Below, piece after piece: positions 10,921 through 24,195 of a stretch of 64,000 bases of DNA. This DNA comes from Elmis aenea (lineage: Eukaryota; Arthropoda; Insecta; Coleoptera; Elmidae). Position numbers and translations under genes: made by a program. A model generated the notes under the pieces. It had not been told where the DNA came from. It made no database searches and worked only from the letters and a program-made list of their open reading frames with translations. Where the stretch lies: assembly GCA_947652605.1 (NCBI GenBank), contig OX393578.1, forward strand, positions 41,607,470-41,671,469. The letters are read 5' to 3'. Positions within the stretch are counted from its first letter, which is position 1, and every line of letters starts with the position of its first letter.

Positions 10921-13312
10921 TATTTGTGCGAGTAGTTTGTTCTACTTATGATACTTTTTCAACAAATTGTTTGTTGATTGACGAAACCCAAAAAACCCGA
11001 ATGCTGGCGTTGTAGGACCTAAGTTATGACCGTAATATTTTAACGTTAATGTGTTTTACTTAAGTTGAAATCCTCATAGCTTGGCCCTGTTGAAGTGTTA
11101 CATGTTTTAGTAACTGATGCATCAGCATTTATTGCAATGCTATTCATTTAAAAGTAAATGAAATACATTGAAGTAAAATAAAATAATTGCTTAGGCGGGG
11201 TGTCACAGTACCTATATGATAAGCAGCAGATTACATTTTTAAGGTCTAATTGCAAAAGAGCTAAACAAGGGATTAACCCAGCGTTAATTTCGGTTTTAGC
11301 TTTTATGCAATCGGACCTTAGTGGTCTAGTTTTTGTCGATCTTCATGTACGTACGGCGGTCATGTTGAATTATAATAAATAATAAATAGTGCAAATATTA
11401 CTATACATGCAAATGTAAAAATCCACATAACTTCGGTAAGAATAAGACAGATCATGATGTTATGAAAAAAGATAATCTTCTCACAAAATTATTTTACAAT
11501 CTCGTACAAAGTGTAATTAAATCAGCCAGTACGAACAAAAAAGCTTCTATTTTTCTACACATCTAAAAGACTATTATTGTTTTTGTTTTATGACATATGA
11601 ACTAACTGGGCAATGGAAAATTTCTTTTAGATTTTGTTAGATTTAATCGACCATGTATCTGTTAAGATAAGTGAGCTACTAATAGTGGAACTGACTATTT
11701 TCAACGCACCGGAAACAGTCACCAAAAGACAACGACATAGCTTAAAAGTTTATTACTTTTTTACACTTTTGACACCTATTAATATGTTCTTAATAAATAA
11801 ATTCAGTCAGACGTGCCACGCACCAACCAAGATTTAGATTGTTTAAAATTAGTAATTTGTACTGTGACGGAAATGTATTGCAATAAAATTTTAGCTTAGT
11901 CAGTGGTCAAATGTAAAATTATAGACTGAAATGGTTTTGTTGTATATTTGACTCTTGCGTAAACACGGTTAATGACCTACTAGGATGTAGGTGTGTCGCT
12001 ATGAATATGCAAATTGTTTTATATTTAGAAATAATGCATTTAATTGTGGTTTATGTTGAAAGCATTAAAAAAAAGATTGAATTTGTTCTGCGTGATTAAA
12101 ACACGGCTTATTGAAAGAACAATAAAGTTTGACAAAGGTCTTCTAGTTTGTGGCTATAAAAAAAGTAAACAATACGTTACAAAAATATTTCCAAAATAAA
12201 ACACTTCACTTTCTTATGCTAAAAAAGATAATTCGTCAATTTTTTGAATGTTTTGCTTTGTCATGCTAATGAATGTTGATAGTTTAAATTATAACGAGTT
12301 TAAAGGGCGAATAATCAAGTAGCTCTAAGAATTCTTCTTTTTCAGTTCTATAATTATATATTATACTTTCATTAAGTTAAATATCACTTGCACTAGCTGT
12401 TTAAATTCTTAATGTTTATATATCAAAAGAATATTATATTACTGGTTCATTATAACATTATAAACAGTTAAAACATTTGAGAACAGAAATGAAAAGTTAT
12501 ACTTACACTCACTTGAATATTTTAATGTCCACTTAAGATTTTTAATCTTAAGCAAAAGATTTAATAGAAACTAACGTAAAATTTTACAGAAATATAAAAA
12601 TTTGAATGTGAATGTAACACTGATTTGTTTCCAGAATAAGTAAAATTTGTATTAATTATACTAAAAAATGTAACTTAACTATTGCCCGATTTTACATTAC
12701 CATGAGAGTTGAACAATTTTGGTAGTTTTATGAATTAACCTTCTTTTTCTTGTCATTTGGCTAAACAAACTTCCAATATCAGTTAATTGTTTATATATGC
12801 AAATTCACAGTTTAAAATAAATGTTTAAAATACACTACATGATGTTTGAATCTTGATCTTTTCGTAACATAATATTTGTATTGGCACAATCATTTTATTA
12901 AATTTATATTTTAACATAATTTAGAAATAAAATCTTGTTATCCGATAGGTATTTGATAAAACATTTTACACAGTTACCTTCAAAATTTACATGGAAGTCA
13001 TGAAACTGTTTGGTACTAGCTTCATTTAAGATTGCATTTAAGAATTTAAAGTACTTTTGATGATAATATAAATTTATATAATAAAGTAAAAAAAAAACAT
13101 TAGTGACAATAAAAAGTTATTGATTTAATTAATTAGTTTAATTTTTTAAAACTAGTGGTTTATAGAATCGGTGAATAATAATAAAAATACAAAATTAGGA
13201 AACTTTTTAAAGACATGTAAGCTTATTGTATTGCTGTTAATAATGTTTTTTATATTATGGCTGTCCGACAAAACTTCAATTCAAGGAAATTTAAAATAAA
13301 TGGACTTAGGTA
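10921..13312. other. Gene-free stretch
   Basis: No coding region, RNA gene or clear transposon end was found. Short open stretches at 11200-11382 and 11634-11837 look random. Confidence 0.5.
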
Positions 13313-13462
13313 GGGGAGACCGGGGATGAAAGTAATTTTTGTTTTGTTTTTATTTAATTTCTTATAGAGTATAACCAGTTTTTTACATCCAAATTAATTT
13401 AATGATAGATTGGACATTTGTCTTCCTTCCAAGATATTTATTTCATATGTTTCGTAAAGGAT
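13313..13462. mobile_element. Family TAGGGGA, copy 3, truncated
   Basis: It starts with TA and GGGGAGACCGGGGATGAAAG and follows copy 1 (78-1379), in the same orientation, for about 150 bp. It then changes abruptly to unrelated sequence near 13463. No right end is present. Confidence 0.8.
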
Positions 13463-15980
13463 GGTTGGTTGTACCACTACTGTAGAGAGGAAGTAGTTAA
13501 CTTTCGTGAGATTAATAGGAACACAATTTTGCTCTTAGTCGTTACAAATGCACCTGATTCAATATTGCTTTATTGTGAGACTAAAAATTTTGGATTTTGT
13601 GTAATTTTAATTTGATGAAATATTAGTATTTTTTCATTGACTACCGCATTTTAGTTAAACAATTATTTAGTTTTTAATTTCATCACTTAGAAGTTTCTTA
13701 TGGTTTCTATCGAAAAATAAAGTTTGTTATTACTTTTGTATTTTAATCATTTCTTATTAGTCTTATATAACAATCCATTACTTACAATGGAAAATAGTTT
13801 TCACAGGTTCATGGTAATCTGATAAAATGATATGGTTGTAGATTACTAATGCAGAATTCGGCTCCGCAATATCTGGTACCTACTAATAATTTTTGTGATT
13901 TATTACATAAGAAATATATGGTTACTACGATCGCTGAAGCAGCGATTATCTAAAGTGATGCTATTATTTTATTCATTCTTTTGTTTTAAGAACTAAATAA
14001 TTTTTGTGGCTATTCAGAGACTTGTTAAATCGATTTTCCAAATAGCTTTTCAAAGAACTCTTTAAGTAACCTTGAATTTCAGAAATAGCAATATTTTCGA
14101 TTTTTATGCTATCAATTGACTATAATGTTTTGTTTTAATAAAATCTTTACTCTTTTTTGCTTTTATTTTAAATTACCTTAGAACTAAACGGGTCATTTTT
14201 TTTTTAGATTGAAATTTAGCATTAACTTTCGCAATTTTGTCCTAATTTAACCAAATTGGTAGCCTTAAGATCAGCGATATATTCATGACGAGCCTTGAAT
14301 TTGGTCTCGAATTCTTTTGACTAAATCATGTGTAGCATGTATTTTGACGTGTTTTATTAGTTTTTGCCTAGTTTCAGTTTTCGATAGTACATTTTTCGAA
14401 TAATTTATTAAACTTTATATACATTTTTACTACATGCCGATACCACTGATTTAGTAGTCTTTTATGAAACAACACTTTGACGTGTAAACATCTCTGATGT
14501 ATTAACCAATTTTTCACATGTAAATTTAGTCACTTCTCTCAATTACTCGCATGTCTTTTAGTGACATCGCTACTCGCGTGGCGTCTAAAAGACTCCAATA
14601 GGTATAGGTGTTAGTAATTAATTTACATAAAATTATTATTGTTTATTATGTGGAGAACATTCGTTATATTTATTAACTTCTGAACATGATTATTTTACAA
14701 AAATGTAAAAAAAGCTAACCCAAAAATCAAATTAAAAATAAAAGAAAAATGTTGTTAGCAGGAACATTTTAATAGATCAACTAAGTCTTTTTTGGAATAA
14801 TAAAGTCACAAATATAATTTGCATGATCTAAGTATATGAAAATATTACACTCCACACAGGGTCGGCCTTAAGCACATTCCACCGAATCAATCGCTTAGGG
14901 CCGCGCGCTTAAGCCCCTGCTTAAAATAGGAGAAAATACGAATAAATAACTAATTGCATTAAAAACATAAATACCTATAAATACTCATTAATAGCATAAA
15001 GATGTAAAACAAATCTATATCATATCACTTAAAAACGTTATTGTTTAATGGTGAAATACTAAACTAAATAAATAAATTATACCATTAATATAGATTATTT
15101 ATCAAATGTTATCGCTAATTCGCAAAATTTTACATGGAACGGCAATTAACGAAAAGCGCTCGTCTTTCGTTATGTATTAAATATCGTTAATTTTTAATGC
15201 AATCATGGTCAGTTTGATGGTGAAATTCTGTTTTCTTGTATAGTTTTGTTACTTGCATATAGCTTTTTAGAATTATCCTACTAGTGAACACTTAAATTCA
15301 CGGTATTTATGCCAATCGAAATCACGAGGAAAATAATGTTGGAAAATTTTTAAAAGATTTTGGGTAAAAAAAAAGCTAGAAAAATAAATTTTAATTGAGT
15401 TTCTATTCGTTTATAATGAAATTGGTTGTTTAGCTATTTGTTTTCTGGTCAGTTTGCCCAATTTGTCATGTTTGTTCAACAATCTACAAAATAGAATATA
15501 TTATGTTTAACAATATCATGTAAATGAAGATTAGTTTTTTCCGATAAAAAAAAAAAAGAAATATAAAATATTCAACTATTCAACTATTCGGTTAAACCGC
15601 GGTTATCATATAACGCGGGTTTGCGGGGTTGTATCCCAACCGCGTTGTAAGCGACTTCCATTGAATTTGGTATTTTACTGAAAATAATATAGTTCTGTAA
15701 TCGTACTTATACTAGGAATGTTAAATGTAAAAAAACTTATAAATTTATGATAACCATGCGAATTTTAACCTGAAAAATATGTTATCAACGTTAGATATTT
15801 ATTGAATCACATTTCTGCTTAAATTAACCGTAAAATCTGGTGTATATGTGTAATACGCATGCTTGATTTAGTCCAAAGTTTTCTTGCAACATGAAAATTT
15901 GATTAGGTATAATACGCACCGAACTTTTCAACATTTTGTGTTATGAAAAAAAAAACTGAAAGAGTAATAACAAACAGAAA
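13463..15980. other. Mostly featureless stretch with small relics
   Basis: A hAT-like end CAGGGTCGGCCTTAAG lies at about 14857 without a partner. On the minus strand 14222-14320 there is a 32-codon open piece (SKEFETKF, then ARHEYIADLKATN) that looks coding-derived but that I do not recognise. Otherwise nothing is seen. Confidence 0.4.
15579..15630 (+). repeat. Direct repeat unit a (CCGCGGTT box)
   Basis: The words GGTTAAACCGCGGTTATC and ATATAACGCGGG recur at 18201-18260 in the same orientation with several substitutions. The two probably come from copies of one dispersed repeat. Confidence 0.5.
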
Positions 15981-16060
15981 TACAGCATCATTCAAAAAGT
16001 CTGCAACAAATGGAATTTTTTATTATTAGATATTGATTTCTCAGAAATTTTAATTTTTTT
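15981..16060 (+). repeat. Terminal repeat, CATTCAAAAAGT family, left
   Basis: TACAGCATCATTCAAAAAGT and about 75 bp after it are inverted at 17880-17958. A related ATTCAAAAAGTTTGCAACAA stands at 16293. The right copy lies inside the hAT element 17770-18841, so the pair is not simply one transposon. Confidence 0.55.
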
Positions 16061-16599
16061 ATGATAGTTGGTGCATGATCTAAAATTAATTTTAAGCTAA
16101 AAAAAGGTTTAATAAAAAGTCATAAGACACTAGATTTTAGCGATTTTTGAAATATTTACAAGAGCAGAGTGCCCTTATTTTAAGAGATACAAAAAAATAT
16201 ATAAAAAACCATATTCAGAATCGAAAAATAGGGCTAGATTTACATTTTCATATTTAAATTCAAATTTTTATTTTTAAAGATATTTTAACTTTAACATTCA
16301 AAAAGTTTGCAACAAATGGAAAATCTCGGTTTATACTGATATTTGTTGACTTATAACTTCTTCAAGTTGATGATAAAGTATTTTTTGTACTTGCGTATTA
16401 CACGCATAATGGGTGCCAATTTACAAAACTTATCTGCAAAACACCCCTCGTTATACATCGACTTTGTAACTATCAATTTCTTATTTACCAGTGTTAAATA
16501 AACAAACCAAAATTACTCATTGCAAAAGTTTTACCATTAGAACTTAGAACCATATTTCTACCATCCTTGACTTTATTAAGGCACTATCGGCTTTTAAAA

Positions 16600-16898
16600 A
16601 CGTTTTAATGTCAATACGGGGTAAGATTTCATTGACTACAGAACTAACCCTACCGAGCATCACACGAATCATGCGTATCCAGTCAAGTATTGCTGATAAA
16701 AATTGGACGTTCACAGACAAAACTGGTTTGTGTTACATTAATCGTTCCCGTTTCCGTTTAAAAAAAAATCTATTGACATCATTATTTTGTTTTTGTTTTA
16801 AAATTTTCATTTTGTTGTCATCCTCGAAAAAAAACTCTCCCGACTCCTCACAAAAGCTCCAACTCCTCAACTCCTGACTCCCGACTCCCCATCCCTGG
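16600..16898 (-). mobile_element. hAT-type fragment, GGAGTCGG family
   Basis: The right end reads GACTCCCGACTCCCCATCCC followed by TG, the inverse of a hAT CAGGGATGGGGAGTCGG end. The interior TCGTTCCCGTTTCCG followed by an A-run resembles the inside of the element at 36390-36740. I found no left end. The 89-codon open stretch here is probably not a gene. Confidence 0.45.
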
Positions 16899-17769
16899 TT
16901 TTGAAGCTCAAGAAGTCACTATTAAACTAAACCATAAGTTGCTTTGTACTCTTTTATTTATGTAGTCTTACGCGTATCATCAAGATTTGCCTTGAAAGTA
17001 TAATTGATCCTTGCAACATTTACCCATTTTTCAGCATTTTACTTGTTATGTTTTTATTCGCTGTGTAAACTACAGTGTTGACTATTTGGAGGCCACTAAC
17101 CTATTGCATTAACAATTATATTTTATGAGTTATTTCGTTCCACGGTTTTGCGACTACATTGCCCTTTGTATGAAATATTAAATGTTAAACTTAAATCCAC
17201 ACATTTATGATACTTAATAAATACGTATAAGAAAGTGGAAGCACAATAAATCAAGTAATCTCATGCAGCATTTATGAACCGGTAGTGTGCGAAAAACAGA
17301 CGCGTGAATGGCTCAAACCTACCACAATAAATCAACAAAGATACCATTGGACAACCATAGTTCCACTTTTTATAAAAAGAGTTTCAATAAGTTAAACCTT
17401 GCCATACATATTATATTCTGTTAATATTGTTTCGTAACTTTTTTACTTGTATAATTAACGTTATGTAACACATAAACCCGTCTTTAGTATTTGGATCATT
17501 TTTTAAAGCGCGCCTTGTTTGCACAATTTGTTGTTTTAATACATATATTACGGTTAGGTTATGAATCACTTATATTTTTTCATATGTCTAATGAACTTTT
17601 ATTGCGCTATATCTAACTGGGCGATGTCTTTTTGTTGAGGTAATTTTATAGATTCAGTTCTTGGAAGGTGTTTAGCAATTGGAATATTATCGGTTGACCA
17701 CTTTATAATTAAATAATTCAGAAATAAGGGTACCCAATAATTGCGTTTGTCGAATGATTTGCCTTAAGG

Positions 17770-18841
17770 TAGGGTTACCAACCTTGGGTTGTAAGAAAAG
17801 AGTACAGTACAAATTAAGGAATTGGGGAAGGGGGGGGGGGTATTAAAAATTATATGTATACGCAATACAATACAACTTTTATCAAAAATGAAATTTTCTG
17901 AGAAATCCATAATAAAAAACTTTTCCATTTGTTGCATACTTTTTGAATGACGCTGTATATAATTTCTATTAAATATGATGCAAAATGGCAAATTATTTAA
18001 TGATATTGTAACCGTAAATGGCAATAAATGTTGTTCCGCTATGAAGTATATTTTTATCAAAGTTGCAAGTACTTTTTTCTGACCAAAATCTCAACAATAA
18101 CAAACAAATTAGCAAAATGGCAAAATTCTACAGTAGGGTCAATAAGTAATCAGAGTTGGGTAAATTGACGATGTAGCTTTGTATACACGGAATATGAGAA
18201 TTTTCAACAATTTGGTTATACCGCGGTTACATATAACACGGGTAGGATACAACTTCTGCAAACCGGTGTTGTAACTATAATCGGCTTTCATTTGAATAAT
18301 ATTTTTAATATTTGGCATAAAAATTTAATGATTTTTATTATTTGCTCTGTAAAACTTAAAGAACGGTATAGAATGGGTTCCATTAAATTTTATTCATTTA
18401 CCGTATTGTAATTTATTAATTTATTCTCACAATCTCACAAAATAATTAAACAAATCACAACGGAAGAACTTAAGCGTAAGCCTACCAGTATTGGAATAGT
18501 TTTGGTCAAGTGGTGGGGTGTTGGTGTTGCTACAGTGGCGGTAATTTCGTACAATTCAAATAAAACGAGCAATTGTGAAAGATAACACTGGGTAGTGGGT
18601 ACGAGCAATTATTTTTGTAACGTTTACCGCTGCTTGCAATTTATTGTGTGGAAATTGTGTTTTATGTCAAATGTATTATGTTGGTTGAAGAAAGTGTTAG
18701 ATAATCTGATTTAAAAAAAAAAATAATTCAAAGTTCCAAAAAGAGTACATTCGGCTTTGATAAGTGAAAAGTAAGAGTACGCTGTTTTACAACTCCAAAA
18801 AGAGTACATGTACTCTTTAAAGAGTACGGTTGGTAACCCTA
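17770..18841. mobile_element. hAT element TAGGGTTACCAACC
   Basis: The ends are TAGGGTTACCAACC and its inverse, with an 8-bp near-duplication CCTTAAGG/TCTTAAGG (17762-17769 and 18842-18849). Subterminal AAAGAGTAC words repeat near the right end (18740-18830) and once near the left. It carries the right copy of the CATTCAAAAAGT repeat and repeat unit b (18201-18260). It is non-coding. Confidence 0.75.
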
Positions 18842-18871
18842 TCTTAAGGGTACCTTAAAATTGAATAGATA

Positions 18872-19860
18872 TACAGGGTGGTCCATATAGAAGGACCGCT
18901 ACTGACATCCCGTACACGTTTTAAGAGCTACAAAGAACTTTAAATTAGACAAATCGTTTCCCTTTCTGAGATGTTCAGTGATGCTTTAATGTTTTATAAA
19001 AGTTCCATGGCACGCTAGATAATAAACAAAAACCAAAATGTTTTTTTTTTAAATTGTTTATAACTCGGTTATAATTACTTGATGGTACAAAAATATTTTT
19101 GGGGAAAAAGTTTGTAGATTTTCTTACGCGCTCTCAAATGAAAACATTTATTTCATTTAATATTGTACATACATTACAATCTTCCTTTTTTTAAATGAAA
19201 ACCATAGTAAGTTATTGACTTCATGGTAAAGCATTTTTTCTCTCTTTTCAATAAAACAAGAGGTTTAATATAGGTATTTATTTTGATGTTTAGGCACAAA
19301 ACTAAAAAAAAATTTAAAACGCCTTTATTAAGCTATAGAGTACCTTTAATTTAAACATAATTGAAACAATAAATGTTTTAGTTTTACATTGCGTAATCTA
19401 CAACTTTTTTCCCAAAAATATTTTGGTTCCATCAAGTATAACCGAGTTATTAAAGATTTAAAAAATGCTCATTTTGATTTTTGTTTGTTATCTAGCGTGC
19501 CTTGGAACTTTTTTTAAACCTTAAAGCAGTGGTTTCCAACCTTTTTGTACCTTCGCTCCCCTTTTTCATAAAAAAAAAATTTGCGCCCCCCTCATTTCTC
19601 GTATCAATCTGATTTCATAAATACTGTCCAAATATAATAATTATTTAATGGGCTACAAAACAAATATACCATATTCTGTGTAAATAAAGTTCTTTTTGTT
19701 TGTTTATATTCAAAAATGATATTATGGTAACAGCTGTGCGCCCGCCTTGCAACAGTCTCGCGCCCCCCTAGGGGGGCGCGCCCCACAGGTTGAAAACCAC
19801 TGCCTTAAAGCATCACTAAATAGGTCTCAGAAAGGGGAACAACTCGTCTAATTTAACTTC
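18872..19860. mobile_element. TACAGGGTGG inverted-repeat element, right end truncated
   Basis: The left end is TACAGGGTGGTCCATATAG, and AGAGCTACAAAG plus GATGTTCAGTGATGCTTTAA lie inside. The right arm is the inverse of the inner left arm but stops near 19860 before the outer end. A hAT MITE (19527-19802) is inserted in the right arm. Confidence 0.8.
19527..19802. mobile_element. hAT MITE CAGTGGTTTCC, nested, complete
   Basis: A perfect 8-bp duplication CCTTAAAG (19519-19526 and 19803-19810) surrounds ends CAGTGGTTTCCAACC and the inverse of CAGTGGTTTTCAACC. Removing the insert restores the arm of the host element 18872-19860. The right part contains a GC palindrome CGCCCCCCTAGGGGGGCG. A sibling lies at 38326-38600. 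Confidence 0.95.
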
Positions 19861-20156
19861 TATGGATTTTGTTTTGTAACTCTTTAAATTGGGGCACTAT
19901 ACTCTGGTGAAAGTTTTTGAAATCGCTAAAATCTATAGTGTATGAATTGTTCTTAAATTTTTCCATTTTATTACTAGTAAGCTCAAGCACCACTTTAAGT
20001 CAAGAAGAAAATTTCTCTGATATGGATAATGAAAAGCTCGTTGCTTAAGTTTTGAATGTCTCTCTATAGTTAACAAAAAACATTAACATACTAGTATTTA
20101 TGTTTATTTTAAGTCATTCGTCATTTTTCTTAGATAAATCGCCTAATAAAGAAAAT

Positions 20157-20193
20157 AGTCATATTTCCGAAACCCTCGTTTCTTCGTCAGCAG
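20157..20193 (-). ncRNA. Hammerhead-like motif, locus C left
   Basis: The minus strand reads CTG, CTGACGA, A, GAAAC-GAGG-GTTTC hairpin, G, GAAA, TATG. The core CTGANGA and GAAA boxes are exact, with a single extra base on each side of stem II. Only 8 bp separate it from the divergent partner at 20202. Confidence 0.4.
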
Positions 20194-20201
20194 AAAATAA
20201 C

Positions 20202-20239
20202 CTACTGACGATGAGACAAGAGTCTCAAAACTAGTATAG
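20202..20239 (+). ncRNA. Hammerhead-like motif, locus C right
   Basis: The plus strand reads CTA (stem I), CTGACGA, T, a GAGAC-AAGA-GTCTC hairpin (stem II), AAAA in place of GAAA, CTAGTA (palindromic stem III plus cleavage base), then TAG pairing with the opening CTA. The G-to-A change in the core would be expected to abolish cleavage. Confidence 0.4.
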
Positions 20240-20379
20240 ATTTTCTTCAAGATTAATAACGTTTTAACTAAACTTAATGTTTGTATTTAAAACGAATCGA
20301 ATAATATTTCCTAATTTATCCATAAATTAATAATTAGTCAAAAAAAATAAAGCTTTTATTAAAATGTCTAAAGAATAAA

Positions 20380-20838
20380 AACAAAATTTATTTTTATTTA
20401 GACATGAGTCCTTCTACTGTTAGTTGTAGGACTGTTGAGTTGTGTTGTCCTGACCTTTTTCATGTTTTTCTGTCTTCTGCTAGCTTTTTTGTGTCTTTCC
20501 ATTTGATGTTTCTACCCGTTGCTGCTTTTTTAACTTCGTCTTGCCAGGTTTTTCTCGGTCTACCTCTTGTTTTTTCCATGTGATCTTGCTTTAAAGTCTT
20601 TTCTGCTTAACCTTCCTTCTTTCATCCTATAAATGTGACCCAATAATTCCAGCTGTCTTTCTTGTGTTTCTGTTTTAACTGATTTTATCTTTAATTGTTC
20701 TCTATATGTTTCATTTCTGATTTTATGTTTCATGATTTTTCCTTGGATTTTTCTTAGAAACCCCATTTCCGCTGCATTCACACGGCTACTATTTTTGTTT
20801 GTGAGTGTCCATGTTTCACTTCCGTATAAAAGTGCCGG
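20380..20838 (-). pseudogene. LINE reverse transcriptase C-terminal relic
   Basis: The minus strand gives LLYGSETWTLTNKNSS, then NAAEMGFLRKIQGK, RQLELLGHIYRMKEGRLSRK and, after a frameshift, TRGRPRKTWQDEVKKAA and KDTKKLAEDRKT. This is the conserved tail after the RT domain in insect non-LTR retrotransposons: Y-SETW, the AAEM-FLR-I helix, L-GH-RM and RGRP--W. An A-rich 3' tail (AATAAAAATAAA) ends near 20380. The rest of the element is missing (5' truncation), and the frameshift near 20572 makes it inactive. Confidence 0.85.
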
Positions 20839-22293
20839 AGACTGCTATTTAGATATAAACTAATAACTAAAAATAAACAATAACAAAAATTCTTATAGTT
20901 TTACACATTTATTTTGTTAACAGTAATAATAATGTTTCACTTTTTAATAATAATAGTTTGTATGCATTAGGATTAAGGGAATATTGTAATGGCTAATCTG
21001 ACTTTGACCTGACAGTTTGGAAAATTTACATCGCCAAAGAAAGTGCAAATGAGTGACTGGTAGTTGTCATTAATATAGCAAAAGCACTTTAAATTTACAG
21101 ACGTTCTGCTTTATTTTGAAGAAGAAATTTTAATTTATGTTATTTAGTTTGTTCCTTGGGATCCTTAAGAATAGAAAGTATGTGGGGTAAATGATAAACT
21201 ATTAATATTGTTTTTGATACGCAATTTCTGATTCAACAGTGCTAATCAAATGAAACTATGCAAACAAACAAAAAATTTAATAGCGCCATAACACGTGTTT
21301 TAAATATTTATACAAAAAAATAGAAATTCAATCACGAATCAAAAATCCTTATTACTGTTAATAATAACTTTCATATTTATTATGAATTTGGTAAAAGGAA
21401 TTAATGAATAATTCTCCGTATTTTCTTGATGCTTAATTGCATTTTTTGTTGGTTGTAAAATTGTTTTTATAATCGAACGTAGGAAAATTGTTGGTAATTA
21501 ACCCTTTCAGAACATTTTGAAGCATGAATGGCATTGAAGTTTATTTTGTGAATTTTTAAGAGGCTTTATAATTTTCATGACGTACTCAAGGTGAGATTTA
21601 GGAAATCATAGTGTATTCGAAGGTTTTTGTGCAAGTTAATTGTTTTACGGTATAAATCTAAATCAATGGATGTATTAATAATCTGAATGATACAAAACTG
21701 TCTACAATGACTATAAAAGTTTTATTAAATTTCTGAATCCTGCGAGTAACAAAAACAATTGAGAGACAATTTTAGCTTGCTTAAGTCAACTTAAATGTAA
21801 TTCAGATCACAGAATGATAAAAAATAATGTAATTACACGTTCACTAAGCAATCGGCAAAATCTATCCTCACTTTTGTGTGTCGAGGAACTTTAATCTCAA
21901 CGATTTGCTTAATTCCCATAATATAAAAATATGCAAAATTATTCTTTTAATTTGCATTGCTAATAAAACTTCATAACGCACATTAAATAGGTTTTAATTA
22001 CTTAAAATGAAGATTGCTTGTGACATATATATGAATTAAGGTGATAGTGTGTGCAGAAACAAAAAATTAACGTAACCTTCACTGTGTAATTAGTTCATAC
22101 ATTTACGAACGCTCATATTTTGTGTCGTAACTTTTTGTCTTACGTGATCTGTTTTAAAGTACAGAGCCATACAATAACCACTTAAAAGTGGGTATTGCAA
22201 AAATGTAATGCGTAATTGACCGTAAATTATATTTAAAAATACTATATTTATAAAACAGTAACAGTATATTTTAATTTAAGCTAACCAATTTAA
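20839..22293. other. Gene-free stretch
   Basis: AT-rich, no coding sequence seen. TTAACCCTTTCAGAAC near 21499 looks like an isolated piggyBac-type end. Confidence 0.45.
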
Positions 22294-22913
22294 CACTCCG
22301 ATGCCCAAAGTGGGGTCAAAATTGGCCCCAAACTCACGTTTTTAAGTATTATTTCACGAAAAGACGTTTAAATTTCTTTACCGTTCATCTATTTGTCATT
22401 TATTATGTTATCTTTCACCTATCATTTTTGTTTTTATTCATAAACAATTATTGCAGCAGTTATAACAATTTTATTTGCTGGGGTAAATTTTGACCCCACT
22501 TTGGGAGTTTGTGTAACAAAATTTTTATGAATAGTTCTTAAGTGTTCTCTCGGTAATTATTTATTTATGTTGAAAACCATATTGTGGAATTATTTATTTT
22601 GTTGAATGAATTTTTTTTTTTAAATTTAAGTTTATATTACATAATAAGCTTTAGAAAATACTGTTGTTTATTTTATTATCATTAAAAGATCATATTATAC
22701 GTTAACAAGGTACATTCATTTTGTAAATAAGAATAAACATGTTTATTTGACTTTCGTGTAAGATTTTTTGGTTTATCTTTAATAAAAAGCTTTAAAAAAT
22801 ATAATTAATTTTAAATTACAAAATAAAAATAATTAGCAGGGAAAAAAAACCGGGGTCACAAATGACCCCACTTTGGGTAAACGTGTTTCAAAAAAACCTT
22901 GGTTATCGGAGGG
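22294..22913. mobile_element. piggyBac-type MITE
   Basis: TTAA flanks both sides (22290-22293 and 22914-22917). The ends are CACTCCGATG and the inverse of CCCTCCGATA, and subterminal CCCAAAGTGGGGTCA lies at both ends plus once inverted near 22493. It is 620 bp, AT-rich inside and non-coding. TTAA targeting plus a CCCTCCG-like end fits piggyBac. Confidence 0.8.
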
Positions 22914-22917
22914 TTAA

Positions 22918-24113
22918 ACGGCAAACATAACCCATAATCCAAAACTGCATCAAAACTAATTACATTACAATAGAGCAAAGGATATAATAAGGATAATTCA
23001 TAACTAAACAACATAGAGGAAGTAAAAAATGTAATAAATTCGAATATTAAGGAAATGAAAATCGTTTTAATAAAAAGTGATACACATTTAATATTTAAAA
23101 CAATCTGAACACAAAATAAAAACCATAACCTACTTCACGGTTTTTATATTTGACATTTTAGAGTTATTATTATTTAATGACAAAGTTTATTACTAAATTT
23201 TGTATTGCGTTATTACACCTTTTTTAAATCTTTTTTCCTAACAACTGTATAAAAGGCGCGGTGTAAGCTATTAATTTTTTTCGCTACAGATAAATGTGAT
23301 GAAAATTGTATTAAATCTATCAATTAATGATAGTCTCGGTTAAAAATTAAGTGCAACATATTGCTTCATTAAGATGTTAACTAACTAATTTAGCAAAATT
23401 CTTGGAAACAACATAGTTTCTGTAGCCTTATACAATGGTTTATTCTTTTGTTTAACAAATGAACAACGTTTAACGCCCAAGAAGGTGAAATGAATAACAA
23501 TACTCGTAATTGTTTTACGTAGGCAATTTTTTCCAAATTATTGCAATTTCAAAGCACGCTTGTTTGAGTTTTAATATCGAGCTGACATTGTTCCTAATTA
23601 AGAACCATTATTTTTAACGAATCAACCCAAAATTGTTCCTTTCACAAAAAAACAGTAACTGTAAAAAATCATAATATATTTTGTTTTAAAAACTCTTTTA
23701 CTGCAAAAAATTTGATGATATTATTAAAAATTGCAATGCCTTTGGTAAATATTTGTTTGTAATAAGTTTTCTTTTCTTGTGCAAAACCAGATTTAGGATT
23801 CTCTTCTTCATAAGGGATGTTTGTTCAAATTTATTAACCATAAAAATAAACACTTTAATAATCGAACAATTTATGCATTGCTTTATGTTTACACAAATTT
23901 TGTAATAATCAAAAAAAGTTTAGGCAATGTTGATAATTAATTAACAGGTAGCGTGATATTAATTACCTTCACTTAACTTTATTCCTTGCTTTAGGTGTCA
24001 ATATCCGCCGCTGTTGGACTCCTTTCTTTTTTTTTGCAGACAGATGAACCAATGCATAGAGGTTGCTATATTAACTAATATGTCCTAACCTTGGGGTGGA
24101 TTCGATACTTAAG
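22918..24113. other. Upstream region of gene 1
   Basis: No transposon ends or coding sequence recognised. It is the likely seat of cis-regulation for gene 1; no named binding site can be supported. Confidence 0.4.
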
Positions 24114-24150
24114 TATATAAAAGGCGAACGAACTATACTTACATCAATCT
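24114..24150 (+). promoter_or_regulatory. TATA promoter of gene 1
   Basis: TATATAAAA at 24114-24122 is followed 30-32 bp later by a TCA initiator-like triplet (24144-24146). That places transcription start near 24146 and gives a 5' leader of about 50 nt before the ATG at 24196. Confidence 0.8.
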
Positions 24151-24195
24151 AATTTTGGAATACAGGTGAACAGTGTACCTACCACAGCTAGCAAT

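Noticed and set aside
16608..16877. 89-codon frame MSIRGKISLTTEL
   Set aside because: It overlaps the right end of a hAT-type repeat and is Ser/Phe/Lys-rich from A/T runs; no homology recognised.
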